Part shown: one piece after another, positions 8,894 to 20,111 of the stretch | How the letters are laid out: every line of letters begins with the position of its first letter | Numbering within the stretch: the stretch's first letter is position 1 | Assembly: GCA_900618795.1 (NCBI GenBank) | Contig: UYJD01000002.1 | Location: 1,434,899-1,496,742, forward strand | Direction: 5' to 3' | DNA from: Cyanodermella asteris | Taxonomy: Eukaryota > Ascomycota > Lecanoromycetes > Ostropales > Stictidaceae | Length of the DNA: 61,844 nucleotides | Made by a program: the position numbers and the translations under genes | Notes under the pieces: generated by a model | Told to the model about the DNA's origin: nothing | The model's input: only the letters and a program-made list of their open reading frames with translations | Database searches by the model: none

Positions 8894-11116
8894 TCAAGAT
8901 TCGTTATCTTCCCACAGGATGCTACCGCCCCGCGTTTCGGAATCTATCCACCCATCGCCGTCTCCCCGGTGCCCATCGACATTGTAGTAGAGTGGTAGCT
9001 TAGGATCTCGGCCTGCGCTATCAGTTGTCAAATTTTTCATCTCAATTTGAAAGCGGCCACCGATGTTATGGCCCCTCAACCGACCTTGCCATGTTGACGG
9101 AAGCCCAATTGTCTGGCTGCCTACCGTTGTATCGACCTGCATATTCAGATGTCGCAACCCAGCCTCGGGCCGACGTATCGGGGTTGCGACCTGAACGTCA
9201 ATAAAACTGGTTTGAGCCCTCACATTGACGTTGCTTGCCTGCTCTGGATCTCCGCAAGGGACAAGGAATGCTTGGATATGGCCTGCTTGAGATCGGATCT
9301 CTGTGCTATTACCATGAAGCAGCTGGGCATCGATTCTGCCAGCTACGGTAACGATTTTTGTTCTATAATCCCGCAAAGGAGGCCACTTTGAACCCCTCTT
9401 GTGTGAGGCGGCACGGGTCTCCCGGTCCAAGCCGGCTGCGCGCATTCTAATTGCACCAGCAGCCGCCTCGACGTTCAGTACGGCTGGCTTGACTTGGCGA
9501 GGATCGGCTTCCTGAGGATCGACAGCGACGTCAATGACACCAGCTTTTGATATCAAGCTGAGACTGTCATAAAGTGGAAACTGGCCTGTGATCGCACCTG
9601 CAGAAGTCTCCACGAGTATATTGCGGCTGCGAAGGTTCGAAACATTCGCACCGATGTCTGGAAATTCGACCGCCCCGATATAGGTTTGCAATGATAAAGA
9701 CTCGGCTCCTGCTCCCACATCGAGAGACTCTTGCAGCGATACTGACATGACTTCGGTATCGACTGCCAATCTTGACAGATTGTATCCAGGCGCTACTTGA
9801 ATCACGGCGAACGAGTACACGCAGAGGTCATCGGACATGGTGTCGTCGGCCATGTATGTCTGAGGAGTCTGGAAAAGTATGGAGCTACCATCGGCCGCAA
9901 AACCTGCTTGTCGTGCCAAGGCACGATTTGAGTAATAGCCTCCGACCTGAAGCGAAACTCCGCGGCCCTTTTCTTTCCGTTCGATGATGACTTGTCCATT
10001 CTGGCGAACGTTTCGTCTCCTTTTGGAGCTCCCAAAGTCCTCGCCTTCATATCCGACGGGATTCACGTCGAAATTGGTACCGACCCGGAAGAGCATGTGC
10101 AGGGCGAAAGCGGCATTTGATGTCTGTGTGAGTTCGACCTTTCCAGGGTCGTCAAATTTCCAGCCGAGATGGCTTTCAACATCAAGAATCGATTCCGACC
10201 TGCAAAATTCCACGGCCCCTTTTCGGAAACGTCCGCGCGTCAAGTCCTCTGGGTCATCAGGATCCCATGGCTCTTCTGGATCTGTAGGCTCGGTTGGCTT
10301 GTCGGGTTTTGACGGATCATCTGTGACCGACGGCTGGCTTGGCTTGGTGGGTGTCTCGTGTTCTGGGAGCGAGGGTGTACCGTCTCCATCGTGCCCCCAC
10401 GAATTCTTGTAATCTTCGATGACTTTCCACACGAATGCAATGCCAAAAGCTATCATGAGCAAAAGCAAAGCCTTCTTAGCAAAGAAATAACGGCCATGCG
10501 TTTTTCTCCAAGCTCTCCAATTCCTGGACCAACGTTTCTTCCAGCTGTCACTGCCGTCGTCGGGTGCTGAAGACTGCAGTAGGTGCTGTGTTTCGGCATC
10601 CTCCAGATTGTTTGGGGACAGAAGCTGACGTGGAGCTGATGTCGTACGGTTCGCCGGACTTGCCATCGTACCGTACGATTGCGCGTTGCCCAAGTCAAAG
10701 GGCTGGCTACGATACGGCCTCTCAGCTATAGCGTCGTCATAGGAAGGAAGAGCAGGTTGAGGTGCTCTTCCGACAATCTCCTCCTCAGCCGCAGTCGTGT
10801 CCACCGATCCCGTGCTGGAAGCTGAAAGAATGCTCGATGCTGCAGGCGAAACGTTTCTCTGTCGTCTCTGCAAAGGCTCGACATGCGCTATCTGCCGAGA
10901 AGCTCGACGTCGTTCCCGTTCCTCCTGCGCTTCGCGAGCTTCTATTTCCTTGGCCGCTGTCGAGTTGACCTGGCTGGGATCGGGAACATATTCGTCCTCT
11001 GGCTGAGGTGCCATAGCATTGAAGTAGCCATCGGTGGGGGAGAGCGCGTCGGCCTCGTCGCTTGTGGTTTCGCCATCGTGGTTTTGGGCTGACGTTTCGC
11101 TGTTGCCTGAAGCCAT
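8894..11116 (-). CDS. type II single-pass membrane protein of unknown function, 740 aa
   Basis: An intronless frame of 740 residues; the first true ATG is at 11116 (MASGNSETSAQ). Residues 1 to about 215 are polar and disordered, rich in Ser, Glu and Arg, with a PSYDDA motif that resembles a PPxY-like adaptor site. A single membrane segment follows (FAKKALLLLMIAFGIAFVWK, near 215-235). A linker with many Pro, Asp, Thr and Lys residues leads to a C-terminal domain of ~450 residues built from repeated short beta-strand units (VETSAGAITGQFPLY, LISKAGVIDVAVDP, LNVEAAAGAIRMRA, KIVTVAGRIDAQLL). This is the pattern of a beta-helix/DUF4097-like putative adhesin fold, facing the lumen or exterior. Such proteins are common in Dothideomycetes and Eurotiomycetes without assigned role. 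Convergent neighbour ends at 8786. Confidence 0.8.
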   Translation of the reverse strand: MASGNSETSAQNHDGETTSDEADALSPTDGYFNAMAPQPEDEYVPDPSQVNSTAAKEIEAREAQEERERRRASRQIAHVEPLQRRQRNVSPAASSILSASSTGSVDTTAAEEEIVGRAPQPALPSYDDAIAERPYRSQPFDLGNAQSYGTMASPANRTTSAPRQLLSPNNLEDAETQHLLQSSAPDDGSDSWKKRWSRNWRAWRKTHGRYFFAKKALLLLMIAFGIAFVWKVIEDYKNSWGHDGDGTPSLPEHETPTKPSQPSVTDDPSKPDKPTEPTDPEEPWDPDDPEDLTRGRFRKGAVEFCRSESILDVESHLGWKFDDPGKVELTQTSNAAFALHMLFRVGTNFDVNPVGYEGEDFGSSKRRRNVRQNGQVIIERKEKGRGVSLQVGGYYSNRALARQAGFAADGSSILFQTPQTYMADDTMSDDLCVYSFAVIQVAPGYNLSRLAVDTEVMSVSLQESLDVGAGAESLSLQTYIGAVEFPDIGANVSNLRSRNILVETSAGAITGQFPLYDSLSLISKAGVIDVAVDPQEADPRQVKPAVLNVEAAAGAIRMRAAGLDRETRAASHKRGSKWPPLRDYRTKIVTVAGRIDAQLLHGNSTEIRSQAGHIQAFLVPCGDPEQASNVNVRAQTSFIDVQVATPIRRPEAGLRHLNMQVDTTVGSQTIGLPSTWQGRLRGHNIGGRFQIEMKNLTTDSAGRDPKLPLYYNVDGHRGDGDGWIDSETRGGSILWEDNES

Positions 11117-14100
11117 GTACACGGCGTTGTCACGCTACACGGCGGTGAACGCAACGCTACCAGAGCATTCAAGTCGCTACAAAACAACATAAAAGCACTC
11201 CATGTACCAGCATCTGACACCAAAATGCGTTTCACTTGCTTTGTTTGATTGCAATGCGTCAAGATCGCGATAGATTGTTGCACGGTGCTGGGAGAAGATA
11301 CTTGCTGTCGTGATTACCAAATCGAGTTCCCCACTTGGTGAGGACTGTAGCGTACAATGTACCGGGGTGTACGATTGGTCAGTTCAGCTAAAGTGGAATG
11401 TTTCGAGTCTAGCGCTGACACCCTTGGCCATTGAGTCAGGAATCATCATCTACGTAAACCGTGCCCGAGTTTGGTGTCTCGAGCATCGATATGGCAACGA
11501 CATGCTTGAACTGAGCGGAGAATATGGACTTTGGCACCGCCTTCCAGAAAGCACAGGTGTCCATCCAGCTCCAACACCTTATCTTGTAGTGTAGATGTGA
11601 TCGCCGTACGATCATTCGCAAGGAAGTATAGACTCATCGGGCGTGGTTCACTGGCTCGAACTGTGTTTCGGAGGAATTCCTCGTCAATTGGTTGCTCCTA
11701 ACCCATGAATCCTTCAGCTAAGACGGATATGTCCAAGTCTTGCGTGGTCACATATTGGTTCGTTTTCAACATTAGCTACCAGGCAGCAAGATACCGTCAG
11801 CTTTGGAAGCGCATCTTACAATCTATATGGACGTGACATGTTCCACTCGAGTAGATAAATGCTACGCTTCTCTTGCTTGTTTCGCTCCGCATCGCAGACC
11901 TCTCGCTGGCGTATCTGAACACCTGGCATGTTCATGTACTACAGAATGCTATGACCATCAGACGATGGGCACTTCAATCGTTGTTATGTGGTCGTCGGAG
12001 TCCCGGAAGCCTCGAGTAGCGCCTTTACTTGGCTACCGTAGGCCTGTCTACAGTATTGGCTCGAAAACCGTTTTCGAACTCACCTCTGGCACTCACAAGT
12101 GCTCCAAGTCAGGTAGTGCCGACTGCTGGGATTCGAACGTCTCATGGTGCCATATCTTCAAACGTCGGTATGTTGGACCTGCGAGGGCTTCGGTCAGCAG
12201 CAGGTCGGCTCCCTCGTGGGTCGCTGAGGGGAACTCGTATTTCAAGGTTTTCTCTTCAGCTCGACTTGCGGCATTCTTGACTCCCTCATTTTCAGGATCT
12301 GAAACTAAGAGCTCAAGGCTGAGGCATTGGCTGTTCACGTGTCGGAACTATCGAGAGTATCGTCGTCCTGTGTGTGAACGGCAGAGACAATGAGAAGCAA
12401 GATAACTTGGGCCGCAGCTTCGGCATCGGTCTACTTGGCCCCTACCGAGACAACGTCTCACTACTAATTGTTGTGGACTTCTGACCGTCATAGTACCCTT
12501 TACTTGCCTCTCGAATAACTGTCTTCGCTGGAAGGGTAAGCTGAGCGCTGATCTGCCACCAAATACGGCAATGGTGCTCGCGACATACTTTCAAACTCCC
12601 CTTGGTCGACTCGGACAAACTGCGACCTGCGATACTGATGACCCCGCCCGCGGACCCGAGCGGTGGGACGAATCAGCACCTGTCGAGTTCGGTGCCACGA
12701 GACCCATGGCCGCTGATTGACAACTTAGTCATCTCTCTTTTGGCGCTGTTTAGCACGGTCTTCTTTCTACACGATCACAGAAGCTCCCTCAAGGTCTGAA
12801 ATCATGGGGACAAGAAAATGTCTGCCGCAACTCCTGGTGGTCACCGCCCATGCCGCAGCGCATTTGGCGATCGCTTATCACGACCCTGATAACGGGGCCG
12901 ACCAGCCCGACCTGATTGTCTCCTTCCCATGAGAGCTTATCTTCAGACTGTGTGATAGTGGAGTGGGACACGAGTGCCAGCGGGAGCTAACTCAACGCAC
13001 GGCACAACCGCTTGAGAGCTACGAAGGAGTGGCGTACCAGTCACCACCACTGCCGCCAGCCGTCTGATCACGCGACTAAGTTTCGGAGACGCAAGCTCCT
13101 ACGCGTCCATATCTCCAGGGCGCCCACCGGCTGAGTTGGTGTCAATTCAGAGACGAGAATCTGGATAACGAGCCGTGTTGAGCGGACGATGCTGCACTGG
13201 ACGTTCAGCCACTGTGCCGGCAGGTCTCCCATTTCGAGCTCGATTCGATCGTTCAGTGGTCAGGGTATCAGGACGCAGGGGCATCCTTCCGGCCGCACTT
13301 CAGACTGATACCGTGTCGTGCTGCACCTGCCAAGCCGGTACAGGCGCCGAATGCTAGGATTACGCTGGAACTATCAGCCTTCCTTCAACGTTGACAAGAA
13401 GATGTGTCCGCCACGGGCGCCGTTGCGTACTCGCCGACCGCGACGAACGGTGGTAGCGGTACTGTATCAACGAGGAGTCAACAGGGGAAATTGTCAAGCG
13501 CGGTGGCTAATGAGCGAAACGAGTCCTCGGGGCGGCGTACAACGCACAGATCGAGTCGAGCATTCGGCACCCTGCCGATGGTGAGTTGTCACACATGCAA
13601 TCTTCTGTGCTTTGGGTGCCACACAAGCAAGCGCCGTCCAGGGTGTGCCCATGCTGTCCACCTTTTCGTGCAGCGACACCACCCGTGGATCAGACCAGCT
13701 GAGTTATCTCGTGGAGATACTTTGTCGAACTGTTCCAGAAGACGCGACGAGCCGCACTCGTGCCGTGGTGTGCCGGATAGCAAGCTAACTGGCCCTCCTG
13801 TGATTTGCCTATCGCAGCTCAATTCGCGTGCTACGCACTTTAGCAGATCTCCAGCGCCACCTTCGTTTGCGAACGAGGTGAGGAGGCAAGGAAATTATTT
13901 CTCCAACTGCCCGTGCCGTTGCAAGGAAATACCTCCCATCGGTGTTCCCAGGTGTTTTCGATCTGGCCCCCACAGCAAGAATGAGACTCCTTCGACGACG
14001 TCGAGCTGACCATGCGAGATAGCGAGACCACTGATGTTTGCGTAGGCTGCATCCATCTGCGGTATCCAGATACATGGGGTCGAAAAGTGTGCCGTTCGTC

Positions 14101-14685
14101 GTTGAGGCGATCCACAACACTAATAAGCGCCACTTAGATACGATGCTGGGTCTATTCATCCTTACGACTCTCCGAAGCCTTTACCCAATGAGACTGGCTG
14201 GTCCGTCCGGGCAAGTCAAGACAGTACCGTTCACATCGACCACGGTAGGCTCACGACATCCTACCCGCATGTCTTTCTTGTGGTCCCCAAATCGTTAGTG
14301 GACCTCTGTGCAGTGATACGTCTTGCTTTCGATAGCAGCTCTGGTTCTGGCTGTCTTCCGCCCGCATAATTTACCCGGCCGAGGCTAAGCAATAGAACTT
14401 CCCCATGCAGCCACCAGGAAGCATATCAGTTGTTGGATGTCATGTGCCACGCGACTACCCTGAAATGGAAAGTCGTGAGGGTGAACTCAGGCGTGGCAAT
14501 CGGCCCGGGATGGGGACCCAGCACCATGCATCGTGCTACCATGCTTACAAGTAATGTGCCAGTCCCAGCTCGCAGGTTTGTTTCTCTCTTTCCCCCTCGT
14601 GCATCCTCTCCAAAAGTCTAATTTGCTTTGACAGCTGATCTGCTTTGACATATCCTTCTTGCTTCGTCAAGGCCGGATCGTCAAA
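11117..14685. other. 3.57-kb region without a supported gene
   Basis: This is the longest gene-free stretch in the window. It must contain the promoters of the divergent 740-residue membrane protein and the OPT transporter. The longest open frames (plus 11803-12393, 196 codons; plus 13404-14009, 201 codons) have a composition like random translation (many Arg, Ser, Cys, His) and no domain. Base composition is not AT-rich, so heavy RIP mutation is not suggested. An imperfect inverted repeat (12118-12128 with 12198-12209) is the only structure I noticed. Confidence 0.5.
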
Positions 14686-17115
14686 ATGCCTTTCGGTATT
14701 GGGAAGGCCTTCGGGGCTTCCAATGATAGCCATGGAGAGATCGTGGAGGAGAAGAACGCCGGTGTGACCGTCGACGAGAAGCATGAGTCTGGCAGCAGCA
14801 GCGCCATGTCGCCGGACCGAAGGGCATCCGCTGTTGAGGTCCAGCGTGAGGCAGCTTTCCTTCGCAAGCTCCATCGATTCGACCCCAACCTTGACGCCGA
14901 CGTCGCCATTGGCCTCGACAGGGCTGTTCAGGATCACGATGCTCAGGCCGAACTCGAACTGATTGACCTCATCGAGAACGACTCCCCATACCCAGAAGTC
15001 CGCGCGGCGGTCCGCAACTACGATGATGAAGACCTCCCATGCAATACCGTTCGTGCCTGGGTTCTGGGCTTGATTCTCGTCACTATCGGATCTGGCATGA
15101 ACATGCTGTTTTCTCTCCGCTACCCTTCTATTTCCATCACGGCTTTTGTCGCCCAATTGGTTGCCTACCCATTGGGTATGCTCTGGGATGTGGTCATGCC
15201 CCGAAGATGGCGCTCTGGCCCGTTCAACTACAAGGAACACGCGTTGATCACCATCATGGCCAACGTTTCGTTCGCCAACGGCGGATACGCTTACTCGACC
15301 GACACCATTGTCGCCATGAAGGGTTTCTACGGCGTCGACTTTGGTTGGGGATTCCAGCTCCTGACCACCTTCGGTACTCAGATGATCGGCTACGGTATGG
15401 CTGGTATGCTACGAAAGTTCCTTGTTTGGCCTGCATCCATGATGTGGCCTAGCACTTTCGTCAACACCTCCCTCTTCTATGCCCTGCACGACCACACTAG
15501 AACCGATCCGGCAAAGGCCAACGGATGGCGCATCTCACGATTCAAGTACTTCTTGATTGTGTTTGCTTGCTCTTTCGTCTGGTACTGGTTCCCCGGCTGG
15601 ATCTTCCAGGCCCTGAGCTACTTCGCTTTTGCCACGTGGATCGCGCCGGAGAACGTGGTTGTCAACCAGCTGTTTGGCTACTCGACAGGTCTTGGTCTTA
15701 TTCCCATCACTTTCGACTGGACCCAGATTACCGGATACAACCTGTCGCCCTTGATGTACCCGTGGCACGGTATCGCCAACACCCTGATTGGATGCTTCCT
15801 CTGGTTCGTCATCGTCACCATTGGCCTGCACTACAGTGGATGGGCTTATTCCGAGTACCTCCTCATATCGAGCAGCAGCAGTTACGACAACACCGGCTCC
15901 AACTACAACGTCTCGAGGATTTTGACCGACGAATACACATTCGACGAGGCTGCTTACAAGGAATACTCACCCCTGTTCCTGTCCACCACCTTTGCGCTGG
16001 TTTACGGTCTCTCCTTCGCCACGATCACGGCGCTGATCTCCCACACCGTCCTCTTCCATGGACAGGAGATCTGGACTCGTGCCCGCCTTGCTTTCGGTGA
16101 GGAGCCCGATATCCACACCAAGATGATGAAGAAGTACAAGGAGGTGCCCAACTGGTGGTACGGAATCATGTTCCTCGTCACTCTCGGCATCGCCCTTGCT
16201 TCTGTCCTTGCCTACAACACTCACCTTACCTGGTGGGCGTTCTTCGTCGCGCTCTTCATTGCCGGTTTCTTCACCGTCCCGATCGGAATGATTCAAGCCA
16301 TCACCAACATCCAGCTTGGTCTCAACGTCATCACCGAGTTCATCATCGGATACATGCAGCCGGGCAAGCCCATCGGCATGATGCTTTTCAAGACCTATGG
16401 CTACATCACCATGACCCAAGCCTTGACCTTCTGCCAAGATTTGAAGATGGGCCACTACATGAAGGTGCCTCCCCGAGCCATGTTCTGGGGCCAGACAATC
16501 TCCACCATCTGGTCCGCGGTCGTCCAGATCGCCGTCCTGAACTGGGCTTTCGGCGCAATCAAGGACGTTTGCGATCCGCTCAATGAGTCCCACTTCACCT
16601 GCCCCAACGGTCGCGTCTTCTTCACAGCCTCCATCATTTGGGGTCTGATCGGCCCGATGCGCATGTTCGGCCCCGGCCAAATCTACCACGGCCTCCTCTG
16701 GTTTTTCCTCGCCGGCCTCTTCGCACCGCCAATCTTCTACGTCCTCGCCCGCATGTTCCCGCGCAGCAATTTCCGCTACGTTAACGTGCCTCTGATTTTC
16801 GGTGGTACCGGCAACATTCCTCCGGCTACCACGCTCAACTACACCACGTGGGGCATCACGGGCTTCTTCTTCAACAAGCTCATCAAGAACAAGTACCGTG
16901 GCTGGTGGAGCAACTACAACTACCTTACCAGTGCCGGTCTCGACTGCGGTCTGGCCATTTCGACCATTGTCATTTTCTTGACGCTGCAGTTGACCAATGC
17001 GAACTTCCCCGACTGGTGGGGTAACAACGTCGTGTTTAGTACTTCGGATTATAACGGCTCGGCGGTCCAGAAGGTGGTCGCTGACGGACAAACGTTCGGC
17101 CCAACCAGCTGGTAG
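14686..17115 (+). CDS. OPT-family oligopeptide transporter
   Basis: An intronless frame of 809 residues from the ATG at 14686 (MPFGIGKAF). The first ~110 residues are cytosolic and polar; the rest contains about 14-16 membrane segments. Family landmarks are SGPFNYKEH (the usual NPGPFN-KEH site), the central PGKPIGMMLFKTYGY, QDLKMGHYMKVPPRAMFWGQ (the KIPPR signature, here KVPPR), GP-RMFGPGQIYHGLLW, and a C-terminal ATTLNYTTWGITGFFFNK. OPT proteins (Isp4 and Opt1 relatives) use the proton gradient to import tetra- and pentapeptides or glutathione across the plasma membrane. Length is normal for the family. The first residue pair of the NPG motif is replaced (RSG), noted separately. The codon pattern (C-ending codons) suggests high expression compared with neighbours. 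Confidence 0.93.
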   Translation: MPFGIGKAFGASNDSHGEIVEEKNAGVTVDEKHESGSSSAMSPDRRASAVEVQREAAFLRKLHRFDPNLDADVAIGLDRAVQDHDAQAELELIDLIENDSPYPEVRAAVRNYDDEDLPCNTVRAWVLGLILVTIGSGMNMLFSLRYPSISITAFVAQLVAYPLGMLWDVVMPRRWRSGPFNYKEHALITIMANVSFANGGYAYSTDTIVAMKGFYGVDFGWGFQLLTTFGTQMIGYGMAGMLRKFLVWPASMMWPSTFVNTSLFYALHDHTRTDPAKANGWRISRFKYFLIVFACSFVWYWFPGWIFQALSYFAFATWIAPENVVVNQLFGYSTGLGLIPITFDWTQITGYNLSPLMYPWHGIANTLIGCFLWFVIVTIGLHYSGWAYSEYLLISSSSSYDNTGSNYNVSRILTDEYTFDEAAYKEYSPLFLSTTFALVYGLSFATITALISHTVLFHGQEIWTRARLAFGEEPDIHTKMMKKYKEVPNWWYGIMFLVTLGIALASVLAYNTHLTWWAFFVALFIAGFFTVPIGMIQAITNIQLGLNVITEFIIGYMQPGKPIGMMLFKTYGYITMTQALTFCQDLKMGHYMKVPPRAMFWGQTISTIWSAVVQIAVLNWAFGAIKDVCDPLNESHFTCPNGRVFFTASIIWGLIGPMRMFGPGQIYHGLLWFFLAGLFAPPIFYVLARMFPRSNFRYVNVPLIFGGTGNIPPATTLNYTTWGITGFFFNKLIKNKYRGWWSNYNYLTSAGLDCGLAISTIVIFLTLQLTNANFPDWWGNNVVFSTSDYNGSAVQKVVADGQTFGPTSW

Positions 17116-18194
17116 AAATATTTTACGAAGACGGCCTTTGAGTCACTTGGCTGGCCAATTGAATATAATGACAATCGTTATATGAACATCATGAAAGACC
17201 ATGTATGAATAACTTGCATTTTCGAAAACACAAAGCCTTGCCGTGAGTTCCATTCTCGCTTTCAATTCCCGTTGCGCGAAATCCTCGCTTCTCCCTCATC
17301 AAAATCTCCGACGCATGTCGAATCCTTTTCTCTCCATACGGCAGCCACAAGACAACCCGGTTCCTAGCATGTGTAACAAGACGGATCCCTACATTGCGTT
17401 CGCCACACAAAGGAGAGGTCCGCGCGCGCGCGAATCCTTCATGGATACTGCAGACCCACACGCTTGTCTCCCCCGACTACCCCGGTTCCACCTGGGAACT
17501 AAAGTTCGCAGCCGCACGTTTCCCCCATCAGGACCCATTGTCTCGTCACCTGCATCCTCCCGATCATTGTTTGTCTCGTTGATCTTTTTTTTTTCCTTCT
17601 CTCGTTGATTTCCTTCTCCAACGATGACGGTTCCTTCTTTGCATACAAGTCCTTTTCGCTCGCAGCCGCCTGGAGGTGAAAGGGCGGTGAGGCAAGTGGA
17701 GAACGCAAGGCATTACGATGGATCCTGGGTCCTTCGCAGATGGGCGCGCCGTGGGGGCCTACTCGGTGATGTAGGTAGTTCATGTTGTGGATGCGGGTCG
17801 GATGCGGCGAGCTGCAAGCGTCTTTGCTGCGAGGTTCCTCCCTTTGGGAGACATTGTTGTCGAGGAGGGCTGGGCCTTTTTGCGTGGGACACGTGTGACG
17901 AGGACCGAGCGGTGACAAGGCAGCTTGCATTCGGTAGTCCGAAAAAGAGGGCGGATGTTGATGTTGGTGACGTTTGGAGTAGAGGTTTTGGAGAAATGCG
18001 GGACATGATTTTGGCGCTGTATCGGCTTGCCGTGGGAAGGATTGGCTATTTTCTCGTTTGGCATGGCATATTTAGGGACGAGTTTGCAGGAAAGTCGAAT
18101 GTCAGAAGGTGATGGTAGAGGTTGAATCTAGCCTTTGCTCGCTAGAGGCGGTTGCATACGACTCAAAAATCCCATTTTGCTACTGACCGTGAAG
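17116..18194. other. intergenic between convergent genes, ~1.1 kb
   Basis: It lies between the 3' ends of the OPT gene (plus) and orphan paralogue A (minus). A run of 11 T at about 17586-17596 and a CG-alternating run near 17421-17431 are the only features seen. The plus frame 17624-18112 (162 codons) has no recognisable domain and unlikely composition (clustered Cys and Arg). I do not call it a gene. Confidence 0.45.
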
Positions 18195-20111
18195 TCAGAC
18201 CGACGTGCAGCGAGTACACACGCTGCAAGTCCAAGTTTTGAACATGACCTGCAAGTCTCGCAACTCGTCAGGCTGTCTCCAGACTTTTTCCACCCATACA
18301 TCTTCATCGTATGATTCCTTCGACAAAGGGTGCCAATCGCCCCCGCTCGGCTTCCCATATTCAACCGAGGTGACTCCACGTTTCGTCGCCCAAGTTGCGA
18401 TGCTATTGTACGGCCAAGTTCCGCATTGGAAGGCGAAATCGTGAGCGTATTGGGGAGGAATCTCAGCATAGAACCATTTCCCGTCGTCTGTCACTCCAGC
18501 TGCCACGGTGCGTCGCCTGTAGTCTATGACGACCACGGTCCGCAGGCCACTAGACTCGATGAGCTTGAACACATGACACGGATACTTAAAGTAATAGTTG
18601 CGATTGATGACGAAGTCGACATTTGCAACTGTTCTTCTGTTCGTAGAGTCGACATCTGTCTCTCCAGATTCAGGACGTGGAGGTGCTGCAACGCCGACTG
18701 TATCTAGGGTTGTGAAGTCGAAGTCGGTAAGCCGTTTCGGACGAGTCGAGGTGAGCACCTTGAGCCGGAATTCAAGTTTCGCGGGAACCGTCCAAGACTT
18801 TTCACTGGGCGGAAATGTCTCATGTGCGCCGAAGAAGAATTCAACATTACCAGGAGCCTCGTCGCGGATCCAGTCACACCAACGTGTATAGGAGTCATGG
18901 TTGTGATACTGGTGGTACATCCAGTGCAAGCCAACTTTAGAGCCGACCTCGACAGCGACGTCGAGGCAACCCTTATCGGGGCTGACGGCCATCATCATCG
19001 GCTCCTCTTCGGGGCTCGCAGGCAGTTTATGCAAGAATAGGGCAAAAGGCGGCTTCCAATCATTTCGTCCCGAAGGCGGGCTCTGGTTCCCTCGGGGATT
19101 GCGAAACATTTTCACCAGGTCATAGATTCGCATCATGTCACGACGATCTGCTGTTTTGTCGTCTAACCAACGAATGAAGCGGACTTTATCAGGTAGTAGT
19201 TCGCCCCCGTATGTCAGTGGATGCCGTTTGTTGAAACCGTGCTCTTCGAGCTGTCGTTTTAATCTAAGCTCCTCTTGTCTCGTTAGGGATACCAGGCAAA
19301 CCACAGGCATAATATCCCCCCCAATCCCGAGCCAGTCATTCCCTTCCTGGGCGAACTCGCTCAATTCGTTGAGAGGTCTGTCACCGGCGAAAAGACAGTC
19401 TGCAATTTGATAGACTGTTTCTGGGGGAAGTGGAGGATGAGTTGCTGAAAAAAGTTTGCACAGTTCATTTTGACTCGCCCGAGCGTCGGCATGATCGCTG
19501 AAAGAAGGTGCATGCGGATTCCTTAAAATCATTCGGCCCATCAAGCCAACAAACTTCGTCGCTGGGTAATCCACACAGTGCACATATTGCCATATGCACT
19601 TCTGATCTGATGTACCCAAGCTCCTGGAAAAGAACAGTGTTTCGTCTTCGCAACAATCTGTACTTTGCCTACAGGCTGTTGCAAAAGCGGTCGTCCATTT
19701 CGTCCGCGTAATCGCAAACTCAGGCACTTTCATACACTGAGTCAGCGTGGCGTTGGCTCTCTGTCTCAATGCGACGACGACTGCCGTTGGCAGTCTATTC
19801 TCAGCAAAGACAGATTTGCCATAGAACTGCATGTCGGTAAGGGTATCGAATATGACGAATCGCTTCCATCCGCGCTTGATCGCCTCCCAGCTGATGAGAT
19901 ACATGTCTCCGAGCGTACCGTCAACTCCATTCTCGTCCTTATCAGCATGGGAAACATGGACGAAATTCAGCCTCAATGTTTTTGTCGCGTTGCTGTTGAG
20001 CTTTCGTGCCTGAGCTTTGATCGGTTCCGAATTGTGTCCGTAAGTCTGGCCGAGGAGGACGACCGGAAGGACATTTTCCTCGAGCGGGGGGAAGTTGACG
20101 AGTAGCATCAT
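18195..20111 (-). CDS. orphan family protein A, ~638 aa
   Basis: One uninterrupted frame. I take the ATG pair at 20111 (MMLLVNFPPL) as start because the paralogue downstream aligns from the equivalent point; an alternative upstream start in another frame (20187) would need an intron. I recognise no domain. Conserved blocks shared with paralogue B include VVLLGQTYGHN, VIFDTLTDMQFYGK, TAVVVALRQRAN, GRMILRNPHA, LPPETVYQIADCLF, RRDMMRIYDLVKMF, INRNYYFKYPCHVFKLI, YAHDFAFQ and WATKRG. These are spread over the entire length, so the two are full-length homologues. No signal peptide of good quality or membrane segment is evident; the core looks like an alpha/beta globular protein. It sits directly upstream (in + coordinates) of B, on the same strand, consistent with tandem duplication. 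Confidence 0.7.
   Translation of the reverse strand: MMLLVNFPPLEENVLPVVLLGQTYGHNSEPIKAQARKLNSNATKTLRLNFVHVSHADKDENGVDGTLGDMYLISWEAIKRGWKRFVIFDTLTDMQFYGKSVFAENRLPTAVVVALRQRANATLTQCMKVPEFAITRTKWTTAFATACRQSTDCCEDETLFFSRSLGTSDQKCIWQYVHCVDYPATKFVGLMGRMILRNPHAPSFSDHADARASQNELCKLFSATHPPLPPETVYQIADCLFAGDRPLNELSEFAQEGNDWLGIGGDIMPVVCLVSLTRQEELRLKRQLEEHGFNKRHPLTYGGELLPDKVRFIRWLDDKTADRRDMMRIYDLVKMFRNPRGNQSPPSGRNDWKPPFALFLHKLPASPEEEPMMMAVSPDKGCLDVAVEVGSKVGLHWMYHQYHNHDSYTRWCDWIRDEAPGNVEFFFGAHETFPPSEKSWTVPAKLEFRLKVLTSTRPKRLTDFDFTTLDTVGVAAPPRPESGETDVDSTNRRTVANVDFVINRNYYFKYPCHVFKLIESSGLRTVVVIDYRRRTVAAGVTDDGKWFYAEIPPQYAHDFAFQCGTWPYNSIATWATKRGVTSVEYGKPSGGDWHPLSKESYDEDVWVEKVWRQPDELRDLQVMFKTWTCSVCTRCTSV

Noticed and set aside
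12118-12209. tRNA-like segment: B-box-like CGTTCGAATCC on the minus strand and complementary ends GCCGACCTGCTG/CAGCAGTCGGC
   Set aside because: The T-stem does not pair (AGACG against CCCAG) and no proper D- or anticodon arm can be drawn. It may be chance or a dead tRNA relic.
13404-14009. 201-codon plus frame with several Cys, considered as a Zn(2)Cys(6) regulator
   Set aside because: The cysteine spacing (SCHTCNLLCFGCHTSKRRPG) does not match CX2CX6CX5-12CX2CX6-8C, and no middle-homology domain follows.
15967-17091. 374-codon open frame antisense to the OPT transporter
   Set aside because: It lies wholly opposite a conserved gene with C-ending codon bias, which leaves the antisense frame open; composition is Gly/Glu/Asp/Arg-rich without domain.
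17624-18112. 162-codon plus frame between OPT and orphan A
   Set aside because: No family resemblance and clustered Cys/Gly/Arg; it lies in the 3' flanks of two convergent genes.
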